The notes below the pieces were generated by a model. The model did no database searches, was not told where the DNA came from, and saw only the letters and a list, made by a program, of their open reading frames with translations. Below are positions 7,081-14,716 of a stretch of DNA of 35,463 nucleotides, piece by piece. The position numbers and the translations under genes are program-made. This DNA is from a virus: IMG/VR virus record IMGVR_UViG_3300023435_000062, positions 1-35,463 of that record. One strand, 5' to 3'. Numbering within the stretch: the first letter of the stretch is position 1; each line of letters opens with the position of its first letter.

Positions 7081-7142
7081 TAAACCCTTTAACAAAGCGA
7101 GGTGCGCTATGACAAAAGAAGAAGTTGTAGAAATGGTGAAAG
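7081..7142 (+). repeat. Direct repeat copy 2: translation leader plus first codons
   Basis: This is the second copy of the unit at 6772-6833. It provides the leader, ribosome binding site and first codons of the gene at 7109. Identity extends upstream of the ATG to the TAAACCC sequence, which in copy 1 includes the terL stop codon. The duplication therefore probably arose by copying DNA across a gene junction. Confidence 0.9.
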
Positions 7143-7351
7143 CAAAGGTCGGTGAAATCGGCAACAGGGAAAAACCGCCAACCTTGATGCTTCAGGTTGA
7201 AGCGTTAATCCACGTTATCTGTGATATGGCGAGTCTCCCCAATGCAAATATCGTGGGGAGCGATGATGATGTGCCGACAATCGACAAAACCCCAGAGGAT
7301 GAAGCTGCAACCGAAACTGCAAACGAAACGGAGGAAGTGAAAGATGTTTGA
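7109..7351 (+). CDS. Small acidic protein of unknown function
   Basis: The 80-residue protein begins with a helix almost identical to that of the upstream chimeric gene (MT-K/R-EEVVE). It then carries a hydrophobic helix near residues 26-42 and an acidic tail rich in Asp, Glu and Thr from about 50 to the end. The acidic tail is probably disordered. The leader is shared with the gene at 6800. The stop overlaps the ATG of the membrane peptide at 7344. No family is recognised. The place between terminase and portal suggests an accessory packaging or head role. Confidence 0.5.
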   Translation: MTKEEVVEMVKAKVGEIGNREKPPTLMLQVEALIHVICDMASLPNANIVGSDDDVPTIDKTPEDEAATETANETEEVKDV

Positions 7352-7568
7352 GTCTGCGGTTTTAGTCGGGAGTTTCCTGTTGACAGCTTTAGGCTTCCTG
7401 ATTGTTGGCTTTGTGATGGGAAGAAAAACTAATTTTGCGCCAGTAGTGAAGGAGAAAATTGAAAAGGCTAAAGAATCACAGCCATTCGTTGATGACATTA
7501 ACGAGGATCCCTACGCTATTGCGCTAGAGGAAGATAAGACAAGGCCGAAGGTTGTGGGCTCACTATAG
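7344..7568 (+). CDS. Single-pass membrane protein, 74 aa
   Basis: Residues 4-25 are a clear hydrophobic segment without charges, followed by Gly-Arg-Lys and then a charged C-terminal tail of about 45 residues. This predicts one transmembrane helix with the tail probably in the cytoplasm. The ATG overlaps the end of the previous gene by eight bases, following a GGAGG at 7331-7335. Single-span phage proteins can be holins, spanin parts or superinfection factors. Nothing in the sequence decides between these, and no lysozyme or endolysin is seen nearby. Confidence 0.55.
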   Translation: MFESAVLVGSFLLTALGFLIVGFVMGRKTNFAPVVKEKIEKAKESQPFVDDINEDPYAIALEEDKTRPKVVGSL

Positions 7569-7575
7569 GTGATTT

Positions 7576-8097
7576 ATGGCAAAAATCGGAAGGAAGAAAA
7601 GGCCGGGAAGAAAAAGGACAAAACCCCCAATAGTGCGGGCAAAAAAGCAGATGCCAAAGCTGCTTATGAAGTGCCGGATCTGTGAGGAAACAATCGCCTC
7701 ATTTTACCCGGAGAAGATTACGAGGCCCTTAAAGTCAGAAATGTTTGTTGGTATCGACCACACTTATGCAAAGCCTTTTTATGACGGTGTGTTTTGGGTA
7801 GATTTCGTGTGCCCTTACTGTTTAAACCAGCCATTTTGGGTTACTGAAGAAATAGCCCAGGAGTGGAATGGCGGCAAGGGCAAGGGCGTTAATGAAATCC
7901 TTACCGATAAAGGAATATTTCACGTTGATGTCTGCAAGATTTTTACCAGGCAGGGAGAGCCGGTTGAGATGGAGGGCGGTTGGGTATGTAAGCAATGTGG
8001 CAAAACTTTTCAGAAGTCGCAAAGTCTTTCGGCCCACATGAGGGGCCACAAGAAAGATAACCCGCAAACCCCAAAAAAGAGGGCGGTAAATGAGTAA
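7576..8097 (+). CDS. Zinc-finger protein with classical C2H2 finger
   Basis: The 173-residue basic protein has two metal sites. The first is made of CRIC (33-36) and CPYC (79-82), which could form a split zinc ribbon. The second, near the C-terminus, fits the classical C2H2 consensus exactly: Cys138, Cys141, Phe145, Leu151, His154 and His158, i.e. C-x2-C-x3-F-x5-L-x2-H-x3-H. The N-terminal 25 residues are very rich in Lys, Arg and Pro. It probably binds nucleic acid or a head protein. The last eight bases overlap the portal gene, so production of both is likely coupled. Confidence 0.65.
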   Translation: MAKIGRKKRPGRKRTKPPIVRAKKQMPKLLMKCRICEETIASFYPEKITRPLKSEMFVGIDHTYAKPFYDGVFWVDFVCPYCLNQPFWVTEEIAQEWNGGKGKGVNEILTDKGIFHVDVCKIFTRQGEPVEMEGGWVCKQCGKTFQKSQSLSAHMRGHKKDNPQTPKKRAVNE

Positions 8098-10210
8098 ATG
8101 GGCCTATCCAGAGCTATTGCCACCCGAAGGAAATGCGGAAGTCGGCAGCCGGGTGTTTGAATTGCTTGGTAAAATAGTAGCCGATAAGATCAATCTCGGA
8201 CTTCATAAAAAGTGGCTCAATAATTACAAGCTCGGCAGAAATAAGCATTGGAATAGAGAATCGACTACCGTTCCCCTCATAACTGGAAATCTCCTAAATG
8301 TCCATAGACAAAGAACTGTCAATATGCTTACCGATAACAACCCGATCTTCAATGTCGTGCAGCTTGGTGGTAAGCCGGATCAGCCGATTTACGAAAAACT
8401 CCATCAGGCTTCTATGTGTTGGTGGATTGAACAGGAGCAGCAGGACAGGTATGAAGAAAGCGTTTTGAATGGTGAAACCTACGGTGTGTGTATTGAAAAG
8501 AGCATTTTCAATCCCGAATTGGAGTATAACCTGGGTGAAGTCGAAACCGTTATAGTCGATCCTTTCAGGTTTGGGTTTTGGCCTTTGAAATGTAGGGACA
8601 TACAAAAAGCCGAAGCGGTGTTTCACTATTACCCGATGGGTGTTGCAGAAGCAAAAAGAAGATGGCCCAATCTTTCAAACCTGATTAAGCCCGACAGCCA
8701 ATGGTTGAGCGAAATGGGAGAAGAAAGGCGAGAGCTGGTAACTGGCAACAACAAGGATAGTATCACCGCCACAATAGCCGGGACAATAAAAACGCTCTTT
8801 ACCGGTGGGACAGAAAAATCGTATGACGCAGACGATACGCTCGTAGCCGAATGTTGGGCTAAAGACTACACGAGAGATCCAGAAAGCAAAGCATACATCT
8901 ACACAGGAAAGATCAGATGCGTTACCGTTTGTAATGGTGGGAAACTCGTTCTTTCCGACAGACCAAACCCGTCCATTAACCCAAAGTACGATATTAAAAA
9001 AGCGCAGAACTCCTACCTCTACGACAAGTTTCCTTTTATCATGGTGAACAGCGCTAAGGATACCTCAACCGCCTGGGGCAGCTGCGACTTTGAGCAGCTC
9101 GAGCAGCTAAACAGGGAATTCAATAAATCCGTTTCTCAAATGGTGTTTCTCAAAGACAAAGCAGCCAGACCTAAAATCGTCAATCCTAAATCATCCGGCA
9201 TACCGAATAGCCACTTCACCAACATTCCAAGTGTGGTTAATCCCAAAAACGCAGTTGAGGCAGCAGCATTGAGATATATGGACTTCCCAAATATGCCGGT
9301 TGACGTTAAGGAATCAGTAGCACTATTAAAAGAGATTTTCTTCCTGATCTCCGGCTCATTCGATCTTGAACAGGCGCAAACCCCAGGCAGAGAGGTGATC
9401 GCTTACAAGGCTATCGCTGCGCTACTCGAGAAAGCAGCAACTATGATGCGTGGGAAAATAAGGAATTACTCCAGGCTACTTCGGGAACGCGGGAGAATGT
9501 ATTTATCACACTTGCAGAATTGGTACACCGAGGATCGCTGGTTTTACTATGAAGAAGCCGGGGAGTCAAAAACAGACAAGATAAATGCGGAGGAAGTAAA
9601 TTTTCCCGTAAAACTTACCGTTGTTATTGGCTCAATGCTTCCTGTTTCAAAAGTACAGCAAAGAGAAGAAGCCCTGGTCCTCTTTGAGAAACAGGCAATC
9701 GATCAGCAAGACCTCCTTGAAAAACTGGATTGGTCAAACAGGAGCAAGCTGCTCGAGAGGATGAAAGCCGGTCCTTTGGGCGAGCTGGTTATGAAACTTG
9801 AAGCTATGGGCGCACCGGACGAAGTCCTTGAGCTGATCAACATGATTGCACCAATGGAAGAAGAAGATTTTGAAAAGGCAGTCGAGGGTGGGGATCTACC
9901 GCCTATTGATTGGCCCAATGTGCAAGATAAGGAATCGAGGGTCGCGATTGAAAATGACCTGGCTATGGAAAAACTGAAGAAGGAAAGAGCAGACCGGCAA
10001 CTCGTTGAAGAAAAAATCACAACCGAAAGAGTTGAACAGACCATTAAACAGGCCGGCGCCGAATTTGATAAAGAGAAATTAAGGATCGAAGAAAAAAAAG
10101 TAGATGCGGAAATCGAGGCAATCAAAAAAGCCCCCCTTACCCAAACATCGAAAGAAAAGAACGTAACGGAGAAAGGGCTAAAAAGCAATAATGAAAAAAA
10201 TTTGCAATAG
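8090..10210 (+). CDS. Portal protein (P22-like)
   Basis: The 706-residue protein fits large podoviral portal proteins, the twelve-part ring through which DNA enters and leaves the head. The N-terminus (LHKKWLNNYKLGRNKHW region), the DNNPIF motif (residues 82-87) and the central domain with the SAKDTSTAWGSCDFEQLEQLNREFNK region typify the family; the C-terminal 130 residues are a long helix rich in Glu, Lys and Arg, like the barrel of P22 portals. The C-terminal coding region has a second copy inside the gene at 6800. The start overlaps the zinc-finger gene by eight bases. Confidence 0.85.
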   Translation: MSKWAYPELLPPEGNAEVGSRVFELLGKIVADKINLGLHKKWLNNYKLGRNKHWNRESTTVPLITGNLLNVHRQRTVNMLTDNNPIFNVVQLGGKPDQPIYEKLHQASMCWWIEQEQQDRYEESVLNGETYGVCIEKSIFNPELEYNLGEVETVIVDPFRFGFWPLKCRDIQKAEAVFHYYPMGVAEAKRRWPNLSNLIKPDSQWLSEMGEERRELVTGNNKDSITATIAGTIKTLFTGGTEKSYDADDTLVAECWAKDYTRDPESKAYIYTGKIRCVTVCNGGKLVLSDRPNPSINPKYDIKKAQNSYLYDKFPFIMVNSAKDTSTAWGSCDFEQLEQLNREFNKSVSQMVFLKDKAARPKIVNPKSSGIPNSHFTNIPSVVNPKNAVEAAALRYMDFPNMPVDVKESVALLKEIFFLISGSFDLEQAQTPGREVIAYKAIAALLEKAATMMRGKIRNYSRLLRERGRMYLSHLQNWYTEDRWFYYEEAGESKTDKINAEEVNFPVKLTVVIGSMLPVSKVQQREEALVLFEKQAIDQQDLLEKLDWSNRSKLLERMKAGPLGELVMKLEAMGAPDEVLELINMIAPMEEEDFEKAVEGGDLPPIDWPNVQDKESRVAIENDLAMEKLKKERADRQLVEEKITTERVEQTIKQAGAEFDKEKLRIEEKKVDAEIEAIKKAPLTQTSKEKNVTEKGLKSNNEKNLQ
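9956..10123 (+). repeat. Diverged duplicate of the portal C-terminal coding region (copy B)
   Basis: This part of the portal gene encodes the helical tail and aligns with 6872-7039. It is the likely donor, because here the helix continues naturally from the preceding portal domain, whereas in the small gene it is joined to a copied leader. Confidence 0.8.
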
Positions 10211-10211
10211 A

Positions 10212-10230
10212 TAGTGTGTTTTTCACACTA
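10212..10230 (+). other. Perfect 7-bp hairpin after the portal gene
   Basis: TAGTGTG and CACACTA flank a five-T loop just after the portal stop. No T-run follows, so it is not a standard terminator. It ends a few bases before the GGGAG ribosome binding site of the next gene and could influence its translation or protect upstream RNA from decay. Confidence 0.45.
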
Positions 10231-10242
10231 CAGGGAGACCCC

Positions 10243-10554
10243 ATGACCGAGGAAAAGGATAAAAAATTTGAGCTTCATGTGTCCGAAAAAAAAGAGGTGA
10301 AGCCCGGCAAGGTTGTAGGCGTTTGCCCGGCCTGTAAAACAAAGATAAGGGCTAATACCCCCATTGTCCTTACTCAATACCTGATCTCTACCCCCCAGGG
10401 AGTACAGCCAGCCATACCGAAGGTTGCCTGCCTTAGTTGTGGGTGTGAATATTTTGCTACCGCAGAGCTGGAACACCTAAAGAAAAAAATAGCAGAAGGC
10501 CAAAGCAGGATTATACTTGCACCGCCAGGATCGGTAGTGCCAAGACCTAATTGA
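10243..10554 (+). CDS. Small zinc-ribbon protein, 103 aa
   Basis: Two cysteine pairs, CPAC at residues 28-31 and CLSCGC at 63-68, frame a beta-rich central part, as in zinc ribbons. The first 20 residues are charged and the last 20 are Pro-rich. I chose the ATG at 10243 because GGGAG lies seven to eight bases upstream. The frame could extend to a GTG at 10216, but that start would lie inside the hairpin at 10212-10230. Comparable small zinc-ribbon genes sit beside portal genes in other phages. The function is unknown. Confidence 0.6.
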   Translation: MTEEKDKKFELHVSEKKEVKPGKVVGVCPACKTKIRANTPIVLTQYLISTPQGVQPAIPKVACLSCGCEYFATAELEHLKKKIAEGQSRIILAPPGSVVPRPN

Positions 10555-10584
10555 ATTTTTAATCTAACAAAAGGAGGAAGGAAA

Positions 10585-11505
10585 ATGAAGAAACTAAAAA
10601 CACTTGCAGCGATAGTTTTTGCCCTTGTCTTGGCTAGTGGGATCGGCGTTGCCGAAGAAAAAGTACCCACCATTCATGGCCCAGGTTCATATTTGTCAGT
10701 CATTAACACCGATACCGGATCTACCAAGCCAGCAAGGGAGGTCCCCACCTTCAATGCGCTTAAAGATATGCTTGAGTTTGACCTGGTAACAGTTAGCACA
10801 ATGACGAATGGCTCAACCGAAACCACAAGCTATATGGACGATGATCCGGCGAGCTGGTTTGGTGGTGCCGAAAGAGGCGCAGGGCCTAACCCGGTTGATA
10901 CTAATAGCACGACTGCAAAGATCGGCACAAACTCGCTCATACTTCAGTTTCCAGCCGATGCCCCCGTAAGTGCCGGTGTGCAGAGAACTATTGTATCGGA
11001 TGATCTGGAAGCAAATGAAAGCGTAGGATTCTGGTTTAGATCATCTACTGCACTTACGTCAGGGGATCTTATTCTCACCATGTTAGACGATAGTGCAGGG
11101 ACTACAACCGACTTTAACTTTCCAGCAGTTGCAGCTAACGCAGTTGACACCTGGACATGGACAGAGATTGACATATCAGGGCTTGGGGCCCCCTTTGGTG
11201 ATGCGATCACCGAAATAGGGATCAGGCTATCATCTGCCGGTGCTGCAAGTCTTGGTGCGTTCAGTTGCTACATTGATGGAATGTGGAAATGGGATGCAGC
11301 CGATGAAGAAACATTGTCACACCCCATAAGAGATAGCGGTGTTATTTCGGTTTTAACTTACCCTTATAGCGAGGCCACTAGCAACGTAATGACAAAGTTA
11401 ACCGAGAACACAGATTATTTCCCTCACTACCAATCAGGGAATGATGCCATCGTGATTATTACGGATCAATCGCTCTATAGTGGTATGGCTTTGGTTCTTT
11501 ACTAA
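10585..11505 (+). CDS. Predicted secreted beta-rich protein with Sec signal peptide
   Basis: The first 24 residues are a textbook signal peptide: Met-Lys-Lys-Leu-Lys, a hydrophobic core to about residue 19, and a Gly-Val-Ala cleavage site before Glu24. The remaining 280 residues are rich in Ser, Thr, Gly and Asp with strand-forming segments, and the part around residues 145-235 has the look of a jelly-roll or carbohydrate-binding fold. The gene has a strong AAAGGAGG site. A true signal peptide is unusual inside a phage head operon, since head proteins assemble in the cytoplasm. The product may be exported to the cell surface during infection or lysogeny. Alternatively the hydrophobic start is processed during assembly. 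Confidence 0.55.
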   Translation: MKKLKTLAAIVFALVLASGIGVAEEKVPTIHGPGSYLSVINTDTGSTKPAREVPTFNALKDMLEFDLVTVSTMTNGSTETTSYMDDDPASWFGGAERGAGPNPVDTNSTTAKIGTNSLILQFPADAPVSAGVQRTIVSDDLEANESVGFWFRSSTALTSGDLILTMLDDSAGTTTDFNFPAVAANAVDTWTWTEIDISGLGAPFGDAITEIGIRLSSAGAASLGAFSCYIDGMWKWDAADEETLSHPIRDSGVISVLTYPYSEATSNVMTKLTENTDYFPHYQSGNDAIVIITDQSLYSGMALVLY

Positions 11506-11518
11506 GGAGGCATTTGTT

Positions 11519-11851
11519 ATGGCTTTAATAGACATGAAAAGGCCGAAGGAAAAGAAAAGCTCGAATATGGAAGTGGCATCTGTTGATGAAGGCGAAAGGT
11601 ACCCCTATGGTCTGCGGATCACGCTGGAAGATGCCGAGCTTGGCAAGTTGGGGATCAGCGTTAAGGAATTAGATGTTGGCAAGGAATTAAGCATTAATGC
11701 GATTGCCAAAGTTGATAGGCTTGAGGATAGGGATAGCAGAAATCAGGGGCATAATCAGAGCGTGAGCTTGCAGATAATCAAACTTGATGTTGAAAAACCC
11801 AAAAGCAAGACTGCGAAGCACTTTAGCAATTTAAGGAGAGGACCGGGTTAA
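11519..11851 (+). CDS. Capsid-staple-like small head protein
   Basis: The 110-residue protein starts with Met-Ala-Leu-Ile-Asp-Met-Lys-Arg-Pro and has a conserved-looking centre with Tyr-Pro-Tyr-Gly-Leu-Arg, then a KLGIS turn and a C-terminal SVSLQI strand. This order resembles small proteins encoded beside the scaffold gene in short-tailed phages, some of which have been described as capsid staples. The ATG at 11519 follows AAGGAGG. A longer frame from 11480 would overlap the secreted-protein gene and lacks support. The assignment rests on my memory of the family pattern and is moderate. Confidence 0.5.
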   Translation: MALIDMKRPKEKKSSNMEVASVDEGERYPYGLRITLEDAELGKLGISVKELDVGKELSINAIAKVDRLEDRDSRNQGHNQSVSLQIIKLDVEKPKSKTAKHFSNLRRGPG

Positions 11852-12090
11852 TGCTTATCCAATATCCACTTACCGAGGATGAGTTGAATCAACATTTACA
11901 AAATCCAGATACTAACCATTTGGTTGTTTCTATTTTATGGTTGGCTCAGACATTAAATGCCCCAAAACCATTTCCTGCGGGGAATCTTCCAGGCGAAGAT
12001 CCAGAAGAAATGATCGAGAGGCTAAAGAAGGAAGGAAAAGATTTTACCGTTACTAGGTATGGCCCAAACGCAAACAAGGAAAAAGGTTAA
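11851..12090 (+). CDS. Small hypothetical protein, 79 aa
   Basis: The protein is not recognised. A hydrophobic helix (residues 22-36, containing Trp) is followed by a Pro/Gly-rich bend and a charged C-terminal helix. Start and stop both share one base with their neighbours (TAATG at 11849-11853 and 12088-12092), which places it firmly in the head operon. AAGGAGAGG upstream serves as its ribosome binding site. Confidence 0.55.
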   Translation: MLIQYPLTEDELNQHLQNPDTNHLVVSILWLAQTLNAPKPFPAGNLPGEDPEEMIERLKKEGKDFTVTRYGPNANKEKG

Positions 12091-12488
12091 TGCCACTCTA
12101 TGACTATGAATGCAAAAGATGTGGGCACATCACCGAAATAATAAGGCCAGTGGATGATGTGATTATAGGGTGCCCCAAATGCAACAATGGGGTGGCCACC
12201 AGGATCATATCTGCGTCTGGCGTTAATTGTGCCAATGAAGATGCTGCGTGGATCAGATCGGTGAGAGAGGTAGTGGAAAAGGGCACAAATAAGCCCCATT
12301 GTGTTGAATTCCTGAAAAATCCTACCCGGTCAACTCTGAAAAACTGGATGAAGGGCGAAGGATTAAGACACAAGGAAGACGGGGAAGATCGAAGGCCGAG
12401 CAAAAGTGAAACCACAGAGGAACACAGGAAAATAACTCAATTACTCAAAAAAAAGAAAGAGAGGGAAAAAATTGTCGTCAGAGGATAA
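12090..12488 (+). CDS. FmdB-type zinc-ribbon protein
   Basis: The N-terminus is a typical FmdB-family zinc ribbon: Met-Pro-Leu-Tyr-Asp-Tyr-Glu-Cys-x2-Cys-Gly, with the second pair CPKC at residues 28-31. Residues 43-90 form a second part with Trp and Cys residues, and the last 35 residues are a Lys/Glu-rich helix. Proteins of this kind occur in phage head operons between portal and scaffold. Their role is not settled. The start overlaps the preceding stop by one base. Confidence 0.7.
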   Translation: MPLYDYECKRCGHITEIIRPVDDVIIGCPKCNNGVATRIISASGVNCANEDAAWIRSVREVVEKGTNKPHCVEFLKNPTRSTLKNWMKGEGLRHKEDGEDRRPSKSETTEEHRKITQLLKKKKEREKIVVRG

Positions 12489-12684
12489 GGATATTGAAAC
12501 AATCTTGGGGAGTACCGGAAGAACCCTAACCGGGTTAAGTGAGCAGAAGTATTCCGGCAAGGTAAATATCCAGTTTAATATGTCCAAGGGAGGCATAACA
12601 GATGCCTTTATGAATCTCTACACCCGAATGGGTTTAAAGAAAAAGGAGAAAAAGAATGTCGAGAGAACATCAGACGATAAATGA
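12472..12684 (+). CDS. Small basic protein, 70 aa
   Basis: Unrecognised. The TTG start lies 17 bases inside the FmdB-type gene behind a GAGAGGGA site. The middle of the protein holds a predicted strand (VNIQFNM) and the C-terminus is Lys-rich. The end overlaps the scaffold gene by 29 bases, so its translation and that of the scaffold may be coupled. Confidence 0.45.
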   Translation: MSSEDKDIETILGSTGRTLTGLSEQKYSGKVNIQFNMSKGGITDAFMNLYTRMGLKKKEKKNVERTSDDK

Positions 12685-13597
12685 AACGGTTTTAACACCG
12701 GAATCAGGGCCCTCGTCAACCCCTGATACGTCAGCAGACACCTCTAAGGGATCGTCAGGCGCCGCAGACGCTAAAGGCGCAGATGGAGTGCAGACGTTAA
12801 ACGAGGATGGAACACCGAAAGTAGCAGGAAAAGAAGCAGAGGCAGGGAAAGAAGCAGAGGCAGGGAAAGGAAAGGGACTTGAGGGGGCTGAAGATCGGCT
12901 TGATAAGCATCCCCGGTTCCAAGAAGTGATCAAGGCCCGAAAGGATGCTGAGGGAAAAGCAGCAACCTTACTGGCAGAAAACGCAGCGCTAAAAGCGCAG
13001 ATGACAACGGTGCAACCGGCAAGGCCAGCCGAAGCCAAGCCCGATGGGAGGAATTATCAACAGGAATTGGGCGAGCTTAACAAAAAGCTAGATGAAGGCG
13101 ATATAGCACAGGGTGAGTATATGACAAAATATACAGAAATCATCCGAGCCGAAAGTAAGGACCAGGCACAGGCTATGATCGAAAGAAGTCAGCAAGAATC
13201 AAAGGTAAGCTCGCTTGAAGATCAATTCTTGAAAGATAATCCTGGCTACATGGAAGTATTTAAGACTGGAAAGCTGGATGCTATCAAGGCCGGATCTCCG
13301 ATCTTTGATAATATTTCAGCTTACAAAGAGCACCAAAGGCTCGAAGCAGAAGCAAGCGTTGAAACAAAAGTTAAAGAGGCGGTTGACGAAGCGGTAGAAA
13401 AAACGAAAAAGGAAATGATCGATCAGTTTAAGGCGAAAGGAAGTGCTGCTGTTTTGGGCGAAGGCCCGGCTGCGACTCCTACTGAAAAGTCGGCAAAGGA
13501 TAGCCCGGAAATGAAAACGCCAAAGAAATTTGGTGGCACTACGAATGTCCTGGCTAACAGGCTTGCTCAAAGAAGGAAGGCGAAGGCCGGTTTATAG
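12656..13597 (+). CDS. Scaffolding protein
   Basis: The 313-residue protein has no fixed-fold signature but the usual composition of phage scaffolds: a disordered N-terminus rich in Ser, Thr, Ala and Gly, long charged helices from about residue 75, and a basic C-terminus (last 12 residues rich in Arg and Lys) that would contact the capsid protein. Residues 59-71 contain two copies of an EAEAGK unit, an 18-base tandem repeat at about 12831-12866. It lies directly before the major capsid gene, as expected. AAGGAG at 12643-12648 sets the ATG at 12656. Confidence 0.75.
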   Translation: MSREHQTINETVLTPESGPSSTPDTSADTSKGSSGAADAKGADGVQTLNEDGTPKVAGKEAEAGKEAEAGKGKGLEGAEDRLDKHPRFQEVIKARKDAEGKAATLLAENAALKAQMTTVQPARPAEAKPDGRNYQQELGELNKKLDEGDIAQGEYMTKYTEIIRAESKDQAQAMIERSQQESKVSSLEDQFLKDNPGYMEVFKTGKLDAIKAGSPIFDNISAYKEHQRLEAEASVETKVKEAVDEAVEKTKKEMIDQFKAKGSAAVLGEGPAATPTEKSAKDSPEMKTPKKFGGTTNVLANRLAQRRKAKAGL

Positions 13598-13619
13598 TTT
13601 TTAACGGTTACTTGGTAAG

Positions 13620-13636
13620 TCGCTGAATTATAGCGT
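13620..13636 (+). other. Small hairpin upstream of the capsid terminator
   Basis: CGCT at 13621-13624 and AGCG at 13632-13635 enclose a seven-base loop. It lies between the scaffold stop and the terminator and could form a structured untranslated region with it. The stem is short, so this is tentative. Confidence 0.3.
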
Positions 13637-13647
13637 AACTTCGAGAG

Positions 13648-13687
13648 TCCGATGGGAGAGTTGTTTTTTCTCTATCGGATTTTTTTA
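13648..13687 (+). terminator. Intrinsic terminator (or attenuator) between scaffold and capsid genes
   Basis: TCCGAT (13648-13653) pairs with ATCGGA (13674-13679), and AGAG (13657-13660) with CTCT (13670-13673), leaving a three-G bulge and a T-rich loop. A run of seven Ts (13680-13686) follows directly. The capsid ribosome binding site AAAGGAGG comes about ten bases later, so transcription of the capsid gene must either read through or start very near. Confidence 0.7.
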
Positions 13688-13709
13688 TTTTAGAAAGGAG
13701 GAAACGAAG

Positions 13710-14681
13710 ATGATCTTAGAAGAACTCAACGAAATAACCAATGATTATTTCTTGCTTGAAGATGGGTCGGCAACGGACATCTATTTCACCACATCATTCC
13801 TAGTGGATTATCTGATGAAGCAGCAGAATGGTCTTTGGGAAAGGCCGAATGGCGGTAAGAAAATCAGAGTACCGCTAGAGTATGACGAGAGCGAGGGTGG
13901 CTGGTATCAGAGGAATGACCCCCTGTCAAGTGATGATCGGGAGATCATAGATGCTGCGTACTTTGCCTGGAAGCACGTTTATGGCAACGCAACTATTTAC
14001 CGGACAGACTCCCTTTACAATGCCGGTGAGTATGCGGAAGTGCAGCTCGTAACTTCAAAGGTTAAGAATGCACAAAAAACCGCCAGGAATAAGATTGCGA
14101 AGACTATCTACTCTGCATCTGGTGATGCAGCTTCATCTCTTACGGGGCTGCTTTCGTGTTGTAGCGCAGCGACTACCACGCCATACGGTGAAATTACCGA
14201 GGACGGTCTTGTGGCTGCTGATGGCACAAAGAGGTGGAAAGGTAACGTCAATGCCACAGGTGGCACAATCACCCTGGACATTATCAGGACAATCGCATCC
14301 GAGGCCAAGATCCACGATGGCACAGATGGCAAGCCCAACCTGGGAACAACTACCGAAGTGCTTTTCAATAAGGTTAATAGCCTTCTTCAAACACAGCAAC
14401 GCTATGTGAAAGAGGAAGATAGTGTAAAGGCCGGTTTCTTGAGACTCGTTTTTGAGGGGAAAATTATTGCTGCTGACGATTATGTTCCAACTGGTTACTA
14501 CTTCAACATGAACGGCAATCACATCGGTTTTGGTATCCACGCCAAAGGCTATTTTGCGAGAACGGAATGGATGGATCTGCATGGGCCAGCCGGTCAGACC
14601 ATGAAAGTCTTTTGGGATGGGAACATGATTTGTAATCACCGGCTTGCTCAAGGCTGCGGTAGTGGCTTAACGCCTACATAA
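13710..14681 (+). CDS. Major capsid protein
   Basis: At 323 residues, in the right place after the scaffold and with a strong GGAGG site, this is the best candidate for the shell protein. The N-terminal helix and strand (residues 1-35), the long extended segment around residues 38-70, the helix of conserved KNAQKTARNKIAKTIY type near residues 117-132 and a beta-rich C-terminus agree with HK97-fold proteins of short-tailed phages. A GGLWERP-like Pro/Gly segment (about 39-48) occurs in related capsid proteins. It is encoded after a terminator, which suggests separate dosage control. Confidence 0.8.
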   Translation: MILEELNEITNDYFLLEDGSATDIYFTTSFLVDYLMKQQNGLWERPNGGKKIRVPLEYDESEGGWYQRNDPLSSDDREIIDAAYFAWKHVYGNATIYRTDSLYNAGEYAEVQLVTSKVKNAQKTARNKIAKTIYSASGDAASSLTGLLSCCSAATTTPYGEITEDGLVAADGTKRWKGNVNATGGTITLDIIRTIASEAKIHDGTDGKPNLGTTTEVLFNKVNSLLQTQQRYVKEEDSVKAGFLRLVFEGKIIAADDYVPTGYYFNMNGNHIGFGIHAKGYFARTEWMDLHGPAGQTMKVFWDGNMICNHRLAQGCGSGLTPT

Positions 14682-14716
14682 TTTAACCCTCAGAACTAGA
14701 AAGGAGGAAATTTGCA

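Noticed and set aside
7559-7569. CTCACTATAGG, identical to the core of the T7 RNA polymerase promoter
   Set aside because: The upstream recognition part does not match, it covers the stop codon of the membrane-protein gene, no single-subunit polymerase gene is visible, and no second copy was noticed. Chance is the simplest reading.
9703-10188. 161-codon minus-strand frame
   Set aside because: It is the Ser/Phe-rich antisense of the Glu/Lys-rich portal helix, a common artefact of such codons. Similar minus-strand frames elsewhere (for example 25812-26339) were rejected for the same reason.
13606-13665. tRNA-like look of the scaffold-capsid gap (TTCGA motif and a 7-base loop)
   Set aside because: Acceptor, D and T stems do not pair, and the loop lacks T33. 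The sequence fits a hairpin plus terminator better.
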